This document shows, piece by piece, positions 7,590 through 14,352 of a stretch of DNA of 23,432 nucleotides (positions are counted from its first letter, which is position 1; each line of letters begins with the position of its first letter). Source of the DNA: an uncultured Clostridia bacterium (GTDB lineage Bacteria > Bacillota > Clostridia > Lachnospirales > CAG-274); assembly GCA_947589405.1 (NCBI GenBank), contig CANQBT010000020.1:1-23432 (forward strand), read 5' to 3'. A program made the translations under genes and the position numbers. The notes beneath the pieces are model-generated. The model ran no database searches. It was not told the origin of the DNA and saw nothing but the letters and a program-made list of their open reading frames with translations.

Positions 7590-8474
7590 TTAGTTAAATT
7601 CACATATATAGCCTATTTTTCCGTAAGCATTAGGCGCAGCGTTTGCATAATCGTCAGGTATATCATTCCAAAGCCAGCCTGTATTTGCCCTGCGGAAAAT
7701 CGCTACACAATCTTCTAATTTTCCTGTACTGCTGTCGTAAAATGTAGGCTCACCGGCTAACCAATGGCTGCTGTTGTTAATAGATGAACCATAGAAATCA
7801 CCTGATCCGTCTATCCAGTAATAGTCGTTATCCACTCTTCCTGCACCTATATAATATGTATATTTGGTGCCGTAACCGGAAAGCATATTTGTTACCTTGT
7901 TCCATTCCTCCTCCGTATCAAATGTAACAAGATGTCCGCCCATGCTTTCACATTTGCGCCGAGCTTCTGACCATGTAAGGTCTTCAAAGTATACTTGATA
8001 AGTGCTTTCCTTTGTAGGAGGCTCAGTCGGAGGTTCTGTCATGACCTCAACCTCTGAGTCCGCATCTCTTTCTCCACTATCGTTTCCATAGCTGTGCCAA
8101 TCATTATCCGGCTCCGTATAGCCGTTATCGCTGTCGTCAAAGCCATAATCATCAGGGTCAGAGAATACGGATTCCTCTTGCTCTGACGGCGTTTGATCAT
8201 TCTTATTATCAATAAGCTTTGCTACACTAAAGCACATAAACAATGTCACGATAACAAGCAGAAGCAGTAAAAATCCTATAATACCTCCAACTATCATCAT
8301 GTTTGTCTTTTTGCCTGAATTATTTGGCTCACCTGAATATACATTATTTATATTATCTGTATTATTCACGGTATTTGCCGTATTTGTCCTGACTTCTTTT
8401 AAATTTGCTCCACAGCCGGTACAGAATTCGGCTCCGTCCTGCTGTATTTCCTTTCCGCATACCGGACATTTCAT
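7590..8474 (-). CDS. Zinc-ribbon / single-TM protein with C-type lectin-like domain
   Basis: Probably a surface-displayed binding protein; ligand unknown. 294 residues. The zinc ribbon has C3, C6, C18, C21 (CPVCG, CTGCG). An Asn-rich linker leads to a TM helix (about 59-83), then an Asp/Glu/Tyr-rich stalk ending TEPPTEPPT. Residues about 160-294 form a C-type lectin-like domain: TWSEARRKCESMGGHLVTF, YYIGAGRVDNDYYWIDGS, HWLAGEP, EDCVAIF and WLWNDIPDD, ending GYICEF. Cys175 and Cys291 would form the canonical long disulfide; Cys256 has no obvious partner. The WND motif of calcium-binding lectins is present, while the EPN/QPD sugar-specificity motif is replaced by GEP. Topology is N-in, lectin out. 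Good Shine-Dalgarno (AAGGAGG) before the ATG. Confidence 0.92.
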   Translation of the reverse strand: MKCPVCGKEIQQDGAEFCTGCGANLKEVRTNTANTVNNTDNINNVYSGEPNNSGKKTNMMIVGGIIGFLLLLLVIVTLFMCFSVAKLIDNKNDQTPSEQEESVFSDPDDYGFDDSDNGYTEPDNDWHSYGNDSGERDADSEVEVMTEPPTEPPTKESTYQVYFEDLTWSEARRKCESMGGHLVTFDTEEEWNKVTNMLSGYGTKYTYYIGAGRVDNDYYWIDGSGDFYGSSINNSSHWLAGEPTFYDSSTGKLEDCVAIFRRANTGWLWNDIPDDYANAAPNAYGKIGYICEFN

Positions 8475-8519
8475 AATATTCTTTGTCCTCCTTATTATTT
8501 TTTATCATATGGATATAGC

Positions 8520-9359
8520 TTATTTCTTTTTGGATTTTTTAGATACCTGTTCTTCTATAAGATACATTATTTTGCCCTTATTCATGATTTTGTAATTTAC
8601 ATCTTCCTTCTTTAGCCTTGCAGGCATGACATGTATCCTGTTCTTTTTCAGTTCGGAAGCAGGCACAAACTTGTAACCTCTTTCAAAAAAGGTAAAGAAA
8701 ATATCGCCATAGGCTGTATCAAAATTATCTCTGCATATTGCTTCTCCGGGAAAGGCTTCAATATACCCCTCCTTGTACTTTGTAATAAGCTTTGAATCAT
8801 TATCCTCTGATGCCCGTTCAAAATATATACTGTTTTCATCATAGGACACAAGAGTCATATATTCAAAATCGCAAAGTCCGTCATATTTCTCTTTTTCCTT
8901 ATCGGGAAGATGTATGTATTCCAGATACCCCTTCTCGGTATCCTTGCTCTTTGGCTTATAATACTTCTTTTCCCTGAGATATTCGCTGCCCAGAAGCTTT
9001 TCATACTTGCTGATCATTTTCCTCTTCAGCGCATAAGATGCCGCAAGCTTTTCCATCTCGAAAGGGTCCAGATCGTTTTCGCTATAATATTTTTCACATC
9101 GGCTGCGCATATCCTCAAGCTCGCTGTTTAATTTATCTATCTCGGCAAGCTCGCTGCTTTTAAGCTTGTCCGCAAGCTCAAGCTCAAGCTGTTTTTTTAA
9201 CAGACAGCTTTTATCATATGCTGCTTCCGTTTCAAAAAACTGCCTTATAAACGGCTTGGATAAGAAGGTGCCGCAGTAGGGACAGAATTTGTCGGCACTA
9301 TCTGCCTCAAAGCGCTTGTCACACCTGTGACAAATAAACATTTCTTTCAAATTTATCAC
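8520..9359 (-). CDS. Soluble zinc-ribbon / coiled-coil protein with the shared C-terminal module
   Basis: Function unknown; 279 residues from a GTG start, no membrane helix. Zinc ribbon: C10, C13, C26, C29 (CHRC, CPYC). A helical coiled-coil segment (about 40-130) follows. The C-terminal half is beta-rich (YIEAFPGEAICRDNF, DIFFTFFERGYKFVP, MPARLKKEDVNYKIMNKGKI) and aligns loosely with the C-termini of four upstream genes. Start choice is uncertain. GTG at 9359 overlaps the preceding TGA in a GTGA arrangement typical of translational coupling, but GAGGA abuts it. A TTG at 9350 would have GAGGAG at 8 nt. An ATG is at 9341. All keep the zinc ribbon. Confidence 0.85.
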   Translation of the reverse strand: MINLKEMFICHRCDKRFEADSADKFCPYCGTFLSKPFIRQFFETEAAYDKSCLLKKQLELELADKLKSSELAEIDKLNSELEDMRSRCEKYYSENDLDPFEMEKLAASYALKRKMISKYEKLLGSEYLREKKYYKPKSKDTEKGYLEYIHLPDKEKEKYDGLCDFEYMTLVSYDENSIYFERASEDNDSKLITKYKEGYIEAFPGEAICRDNFDTAYGDIFFTFFERGYKFVPASELKKNRIHVMPARLKKEDVNYKIMNKGKIMYLIEEQVSKKSKKK

Positions 9360-10240
9360 TCCTCTGTACCGTTATCCTTCAGCCATGACTCCGTGCGGTC
9401 TATCTCACCGTTTATAGCCTTGTTGTAATCTGCTGAGAGCTTTTCATATTCTTTCTTGCTCACAAATAGAACATTGCCCTTTTCCTTTATTTCCATATAG
9501 TTATCCTTTTTCTCCATAAGGCAGCATTTCTTAAGGATATAATACTCCTTGCTGCTGTTTTTGTTATCCTCTGAATACTCATAGTCAAAAATAGCATTAT
9601 ATCTGTCATTATCATAAAGCTGAAAATTAAAGGGAGGAAGGATACGGCATGTGTTTTCATACTCATCTTCCGAATACATATTGAGATAATATGCATTTTT
9701 ATCTTCTCGCTTTGCCGGCAGGAAAATATTGTTTTCCATTATCATATATACGGGATCGATACTATCTACGGCAAGATAGTTGTCCTTGTCCTTAAAGCAC
9801 ATAAAAGCATTATATATCTCCTCAGGTGCTTTTGTGAAAATACTGTTTTCTCCCATACCCAGCACCAGTATATTAAAGCCTGCCGTACCTTCATTTTTAA
9901 GCTTTTCTATGACCATGTTCAGTTTGGCTGCAAGCTCATTATCCGCTTTTTTAAGCTCGGCTATATTGCTGAGATCTTCATCTTCTATGAATCTGAGTAT
10001 ATTTTTTCTGGTCTTATACTCCTTCTTTGTTTTCTCAACAAGACCGGGATCCAGCTTAGCATCTGTTTCGTCTATTTCCTTTCTAAGCCTTTTTATTTCA
10101 ATCTCGTTGGCTTCAACCGTTTCCGTCATATGAATAAGATTATAGCTTATTTTATTTCCGCAATAGCTGCAAAATTTGTCACCGTCGTTATATGTAGCTC
10201 CCTTGCCGCATATAAGACATTTATAATAGAATGTTCCCAT
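9356..10240 (-). CDS. Soluble zinc-ribbon / coiled-coil protein, paralogue-like partner of the next gene
   Basis: Function unknown; 294 residues from ATG at 10240. Zinc ribbon C8, C11, C24, C27 (CLIC, CSYC). A coiled coil (about 35-110; TETVEANEIEIKRLRKEI, LKKADNELAAKLNMVIEKL) precedes a beta-rich C-terminal part with FLPAKRED, CRILPPFNFQLYDNDRYN and a final YYILKKCCLMEKKDNYMEIK segment ending in a KG motif. The layout is the same as in the adjacent downstream gene, suggesting ancient duplication. A TTG at 10255 extends it by five residues but has no better ribosome site; GGGGTG 7 nt before the ATG supports the ATG. The stop overlaps the next start by 4 nt. Confidence 0.85.
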   Translation of the reverse strand: MGTFYYKCLICGKGATYNDGDKFCSYCGNKISYNLIHMTETVEANEIEIKRLRKEIDETDAKLDPGLVEKTKKEYKTRKNILRFIEDEDLSNIAELKKADNELAAKLNMVIEKLKNEGTAGFNILVLGMGENSIFTKAPEEIYNAFMCFKDKDNYLAVDSIDPVYMIMENNIFLPAKREDKNAYYLNMYSEDEYENTCRILPPFNFQLYDNDRYNAIFDYEYSEDNKNSSKEYYILKKCCLMEKKDNYMEIKEKGNVLFVSKKEYEKLSADYNKAINGEIDRTESWLKDNGTEE

Positions 10241-10262
10241 TCTCCGACACCCCAATCTAAAT

Positions 10263-11549
10263 TTATTTTACAATAATGCCCCTTTCCTTGAGCTGATAGT
10301 CATAAGAATTTTTTACGACTACAGCCGGTTTCTTGACATAGGGATAAGACACACCGAGTTCATCGATACTGAATAGTGTTGTCATATAGTCCACATTTTC
10401 AATACCGCTGGCTGTCGGGTAGAGTCTAAATACATTTTTTTCATCTGTTTCCGTCATATAGCAAAGATAAGGAGGCTCCTCGCTTATCTCCACATAGAGC
10501 GAGCCTGTGACGCAGCCGGCGTTTACTCTTTTATACCGTTCTGACAAAAGCTTTTCTCCGCTTGCAAGTATTCTGTTTATTTCATCTGTTTCGTTTGCGC
10601 CAAGCTGAGGGGCATCCGAAGCCTTACCCTTATCCTTCGGCTTGGTAGAAGCATTTTCATTTTTATCGGGAATACTGTTACTGTTGACTGCCAAAGCTGC
10701 ACTTTTATTGACGGAAGTCTTTGCTTCCGTATCCCTGCTGTCAGTATTGTTGGGGAGCTTACGCATAATAGTTTCGTTTATCTCATGCAAACCATACAGG
10801 GCTTCATTTAACTGTTCGGCTTCTCTGTTGGACATGCCCTTGTCCGCAGAAGGCTGTTCATGCAATTTTTTCTGATCCCGTTCAAGCTTCAGACATTTTC
10901 TTTTGAGAACATCGTTCTCCTCCTTCAGCTCTTGTCTTTCGGAGAAAAGAGCGTCGTATTTCTTCCTAAGCTCACTATTTTCCGAAGTCTGAGGCTTTTT
11001 CTTCACCATTTCGTTTCTCAAATTGTTAAGTCTGTTCTCAACAGCTTTCCTTTCTTTTTCAGCCTGTTCTCTTTCTTTTTTAAGCTGCTCCTTTTCCTTG
11101 TTAAGTGCCTCTATCTTTTCTTTAAGTTTTTTTGTTTCCTCAGTATATTTGCGGTTTTTATCATATGTCGGAGTTTTTTCTTCATCCGTAAGCGTATCGT
11201 TACACATATCACAGTACAGATCTATGAAAGAATAGGCTGCAAAAAAGTTGTCGCAAAATTTCTTCTGAATATCGGGAAGTCTGTCGGCATCTTTTTCTCC
11301 CTCATCAATGTTTGCTTCTAAAAACTCTTTCCATCTCTGCACATATTCCGTATCGTTCTGATATGTGTCGAAAACCTCTTCTATACGAGCTTTCAGGTTA
11401 TTATATATTTCCTTATATCCCCTGTATTTCAAAAAGCCCTCATCGGCAAGAGTGCATCTGTTGACAACGCTTTTCAAAAACAAAAGCACGTTTTTTCTGT
11501 ATACAGAGTCATTCAATATACTGACTAATTCTTTTTCAAAAAATATCAC
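10263..11549 (-). CDS. Coiled-coil protein with shared C-terminal module
   Basis: Function unknown; 428 residues, no signal peptide or membrane helix. Residues 1-125 form an apparently folded helical domain (MIFFEKELVSIL, VLLFLKSVVNRC, NFFAAYSFIDLYCDMC). Residues about 133-232 are a continuous Lys/Glu-rich coiled coil. A Ser/Asn/Lys-rich disordered linker spans about 265-320. The C-terminal ~85 residues (GSLYVEISEEPPYLCYM, NVFRLYPTASGIENVDYMTT, VKKPAVVVKN, YDYQLKERGIIVK) match the pattern shared with neighbouring genes. The GTG start is supported by GGAGGAG with 5 nt spacing. It lies 20 nt after the longer coiled-coil gene, hence same transcript. Confidence 0.85.
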   Translation of the reverse strand: MIFFEKELVSILNDSVYRKNVLLFLKSVVNRCTLADEGFLKYRGYKEIYNNLKARIEEVFDTYQNDTEYVQRWKEFLEANIDEGEKDADRLPDIQKKFCDNFFAAYSFIDLYCDMCNDTLTDEEKTPTYDKNRKYTEETKKLKEKIEALNKEKEQLKKEREQAEKERKAVENRLNNLRNEMVKKKPQTSENSELRKKYDALFSERQELKEENDVLKRKCLKLERDQKKLHEQPSADKGMSNREAEQLNEALYGLHEINETIMRKLPNNTDSRDTEAKTSVNKSAALAVNSNSIPDKNENASTKPKDKGKASDAPQLGANETDEINRILASGEKLLSERYKRVNAGCVTGSLYVEISEEPPYLCYMTETDEKNVFRLYPTASGIENVDYMTTLFSIDELGVSYPYVKKPAVVVKNSYDYQLKERGIIVK

Positions 11550-11569
11550 GGGTACTCCTCCAGATTTGT

Positions 11570-13201
11570 TTAGTATTCAAGTTCGCCCTTTTCTTTGATA
11601 ATAACAAATTTGCCGTCCTCTATCTCTACCAATGTTGAACGTCTTATTTTTTTAGTTCCCGTACTTACACATTCATATATCTTGTAGTTATATAGGGACA
11701 TATTCTTTAAAATAAAAGACTTTATATCGGGATACAGATAAGATCTGTTCCCAACATCAACAATATAGAAGGGTATGCCGTTGGTATCGTCGATTCTTGG
11801 CCTCATACTTCTGCATACCAGATTGATCTTCCTGAATGCCTGAGGCAATTCTGCCAAATCACCGCTCAGATAGTCGTTGTATACATCTTCTATGCCGGAA
11901 AGCTCTATACCTGACGTATCTGCTTTGCTTTCCTCATAATTGTAAGCAGCGACCTTATTGTCGACAGGTGTATTTGCAACAGGAGCATCGGAATTGTATA
12001 CCTGTGCATTTATATCTATTTTCAGCTTTTTTATCTCTCTGTCAAGTCTTTGCTTCTCTATCTCCATTGCCTTCTTTTCGCCGAGAAGTTTGAGATTTTC
12101 CTCCTCCATAGCATTGTTGTCATGCTTCAAAGCTTCATTTTCCTTGCCTAAAAGCTCTATATCCTTTTCAAGCCTTTTTACTGACCTGCGCAGGCTGTCT
12201 ATCTCATCTGACTTTGAAGTATCTGATTTAAGAGAACCAAGCTCCGCCTTAAGAGAAGCTATTTCTTCATTAAGCTTTTCCTTCTCGGCAGCGTTGTTTT
12301 CCATTGCGCTCCTAAGCTCTGAGATCTCCTTGTTCTTTTGTTCAATGCTGCTGTCCGTAACATCTTTATTTTCATTTGAAGCCGACATGCCTTTAAGAGC
12401 TTCCTCCAGCTCTTTTATACGGCTTTTGTCAAGCTCTGCTTCTTTTTTGTATCTTTGTATTTCATCGCTATCCGTATCGGTAGATGAAGCTGACCTGAGC
12501 CTTTCCACCTCTGCGTTAAGCTCTTCTATTTTGCTGTCCTTTTCAGCCATGCTTTTCTTCATGGCTTCTGCTTCTTCGCTGCTGCCTGAGCCTGAAGGCG
12601 CTGATCTCAGCCCTTCCGCTTCTGCGTTAAGTCTGGCTATTTCTGCGTTAAGCTCTTCTATCTTGCTATCCTTTTCAACCATACTTTTCTTCATGGCTTC
12701 TGTTTCTTCGCTGCTGCCTGAGCCCGAAGGCGCTGAGCTCAGTTCTTCCGCTTCTGCGTTAAGTTTGGCTATTTCTGCGTTTAGATCCTCGATCTGCTTG
12801 TCCTTTTTAGCTATTTTTTTACGCAGGACTACCACTTCATCGCTTCCGCCTGAGGACGAATTCTGAAGCTCTGCTTCCAGCTCGGCTATTTTATTGTCCT
12901 TGATATAAATTTCCTTTTTTAAAAAACGGATCTCTTCACTATCATCATTGTTTCCCGTACCTGAAGATCTGAGCTTTTCTATTTCGTTTTTAAGCTCTGA
13001 GATTTCCTTATCCTTATCGGCAAGCTCCTGTCTGAGCTGCATATCTTCTCCGCTTGAAGTCCCTCCTGATGACAGGGTCGCTTTAAGCGCATTTTTTTCT
13101 TCCTCAAGCTGATTTATGTAATCGGAAAGACTTGCTATATTTTCTTTGTAAGAATTTATTTCCGCCAAAAACTGATTTATAGTATTTTCATCATAGCTCA
13201 T
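11570..13201 (-). CDS. Long coiled-coil protein with tandem 44-residue units and shared C-terminal module
   Basis: Function unknown; 543 residues, probably a rod-like scaffold or adaptor. Nearly all of residues 1-400 is coiled coil broken by short Ser/Gly spacers. Units 126-169, 170-213 and the start of a third at 214 are tandem 44-residue copies (KDSKIEELNAEIARLNAEAE then SAPSGSGSSEE), with older degenerate units before them. A short linker (about 400-435) leads to the C-terminal module (about 437-543): YNDYLSGDLAELPQAFRKIN, IPFYIVDVGNRSYLYPD, STLVEIEDGKFVIIKEKGEL, ending EY. That tail is very like the end of the upstream membrane protein. ATG with AGAGGAG upstream; a strong hairpin lies just before this site. 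Confidence 0.9.
   Translation of the reverse strand: MSYDENTINQFLAEINSYKENIASLSDYINQLEEEKNALKATLSSGGTSSGEDMQLRQELADKDKEISELKNEIEKLRSSGTGNNDDSEEIRFLKKEIYIKDNKIAELEAELQNSSSGGSDEVVVLRKKIAKKDKQIEDLNAEIAKLNAEAEELSSAPSGSGSSEETEAMKKSMVEKDSKIEELNAEIARLNAEAEGLRSAPSGSGSSEEAEAMKKSMAEKDSKIEELNAEVERLRSASSTDTDSDEIQRYKKEAELDKSRIKELEEALKGMSASNENKDVTDSSIEQKNKEISELRSAMENNAAEKEKLNEEIASLKAELGSLKSDTSKSDEIDSLRRSVKRLEKDIELLGKENEALKHDNNAMEEENLKLLGEKKAMEIEKQRLDREIKKLKIDINAQVYNSDAPVANTPVDNKVAAYNYEESKADTSGIELSGIEDVYNDYLSGDLAELPQAFRKINLVCRSMRPRIDDTNGIPFYIVDVGNRSYLYPDIKSFILKNMSLYNYKIYECVSTGTKKIRRSTLVEIEDGKFVIIKEKGELEY
12464..12826 (-). repeat. 132-bp tandem repeat inside the coiled-coil gene
   Basis: Unit 1 is 12695-12826, unit 2 is 12563-12694, and a partial third unit runs from 12562 toward 12464. 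Both the period (132 bp, 44 codons) and the DNA sequence are conserved; for example TTTTCTTCATGGCTTCTG at 12554-12571 and a near-identical copy 132 bp away. Such identity suggests recent duplication, and unit number could vary among strains. Confidence 0.85.
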
Positions 13202-13220
13202 AAGTATTCTCCTCTGTAAA

Positions 13221-13261
13221 ACAGGTTATCACCCTGTCCTTGCGGACAGGGGATAACCTGT
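13221..13261 (-). promoter_or_regulatory. Strong intercistronic hairpin
   Basis: ACAGGTTATC (13221-13230) pairs with GATAACCTGT (13252-13261) over 10 bp, and CCCTGTCC with GGACAGGG over 8 bp, with one unpaired A and a four-base loop. It fills most of the 64-nt gap between the membrane-anchored coiled-coil gene and the long coiled-coil gene. On the transcript it is followed by only four T and then the AGAGGAG ribosome site, so it may be a leaky terminator, RNA-stability element or processing signal that sets different levels for upstream and downstream genes. Confidence 0.7.
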
Positions 13262-13265
13262 ATCA

Positions 13266-14339
13266 TTAATATTCTGCCTTGCCCTTTGTAAATATCTGTA
13301 TGATCTTGTCAGAACCATTTATGCGTACAAACGCAGCCATATTGACTCTCTTGACGCCGTCACTTGATTTGGAAAATTCTATAATGGAATTCCCCATATT
13401 TGATACCATAAAGTCGGTCATATTTTCCTTTGTGGGGTAAATATATTTTTCATCTGAAGATATGTAGAAATCAAAACCATCGTCATAATCTGTGACCATA
13501 AGATGTTTTCCGTTTGTACAGATCTTTATTATCTTAAAGCCTTCCGGCGGCTGAGGAGCCTTTCCCTCCAGATATTCGTTATAGAGCATCTGGTCTGTCT
13601 TTATAACGGGAGCAGTATTTATTACAGGTTCAGGCGCCTTTTTTTCAGGAACATGCTTTGGCTTGGCTTCTACCGTGTTTTTGACTGAAAGAATGCCGGA
13701 CTTGAGATTTGCTATATCTTTGGCATTTCTTTCCAAAACCCTACCAAGTCGTTCAACTCTGTCATTGAATTCGCTGCCTGTTACTGTAGAGACCTCCATG
13801 ACCTTCTTTATTTTTTCTGAAAGCTCAGCCTTGTTCTTTTTGGCTGTCTTTGATACGGAAGCCACCATAATAAGAATAACGATAAGTAAAATAATGATCA
13901 CAAACAGGACTACAAATACAATAATGCTTGTTAAGGATATTGAAGAAGCTGCCTCCTGAGACTCTGCCTCTGTTTCTTCCTCGTTCTCAGTCTGTTTTTC
14001 TTCGTTCCTTCTTGTCCTTTCACCGTTTGTTTCCTTATCCTCTAATGTCAGGGGCTCATCTGCTTGGCTATCTCCATTGTCAGCAGCAGGAGCAGGCTGT
14101 GCTGCAACGGTGCTCTGTGCTGCGTCGGGAGTCTGTTCCTGAGTAACGCTTGCTGCGCTTGCATCGCTTTGACCGCTGTCGGCGTTGGCTTGACCTCCCT
14201 GACTTGTATCGGCAGGAGCCTGCGCATTATCCTCAGCCTGAGTCTGAACAGCAGGCGTGCTTTCATCAGGCGGCGCACCATAGCAGCTCATGCTTAAAGT
14301 TAAAACAAGTACCAAAAAAACAGTTAAAAATTTTTTCAT
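13266..14339 (-). CDS. Single-pass membrane protein with cytoplasmic coiled coil and shared C-terminal module
   Basis: Function unknown; 357 residues from ATG at 14339. An N-terminal signal (MKKFLTVFLVLVLTLSMSC) contains a Cys, but the preceding SMS is a poor lipobox. An Ala/Gln/Pro/Asp-rich external stretch (about 22-100) and charged region follow, then a strong TM helix (about 136-161), a short cytoplasmic coiled coil (about 168-225) and a Pro/Lys linker. The C-terminal module (about 251-357) reads YNEYLEGKAPQPPEGFKIIK, FDFYISSDEKYIYPTK, AAFVRINGSDKIIQIFTKGK, ending EY. It matches the end of the next gene. Topology places the module in the cytoplasm, so this protein could tether the system to the membrane. 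GGCGGTGA upstream supports this ATG over a GTG at 14348. Confidence 0.88.
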   Translation of the reverse strand: MKKFLTVFLVLVLTLSMSCYGAPPDESTPAVQTQAEDNAQAPADTSQGGQANADSGQSDASAASVTQEQTPDAAQSTVAAQPAPAADNGDSQADEPLTLEDKETNGERTRRNEEKQTENEEETEAESQEAASSISLTSIIVFVVLFVIIILLIVILIMVASVSKTAKKNKAELSEKIKKVMEVSTVTGSEFNDRVERLGRVLERNAKDIANLKSGILSVKNTVEAKPKHVPEKKAPEPVINTAPVIKTDQMLYNEYLEGKAPQPPEGFKIIKICTNGKHLMVTDYDDGFDFYISSDEKYIYPTKENMTDFMVSNMGNSIIEFSKSSDGVKRVNMAAFVRINGSDKIIQIFTKGKAEY

Positions 14340-14352
14340 ACACGTCACCGCC

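Noticed and set aside
12464..12826. CRISPR-like repetition
   Set aside because: The repeats are in-frame coding units of 132 bp with no unique spacers between them and no cas genes nearby.
11958..12866. 302-codon open frame on the plus strand, extremely Ser/Leu-rich
   Set aside because: It is the antisense of the repetitive coiled-coil gene; Glu/Ala/Lys-rich repeats give open Ser/Leu/Phe frames on the other strand. No ribosome site and no domain pattern.
14337..14348. Lipoprotein call for the membrane coiled-coil protein because of SMSC in its leader
   Set aside because: The residues before Cys (S-M-S) are a poor lipobox and a strong second TM helix already anchors it; left open, not called.
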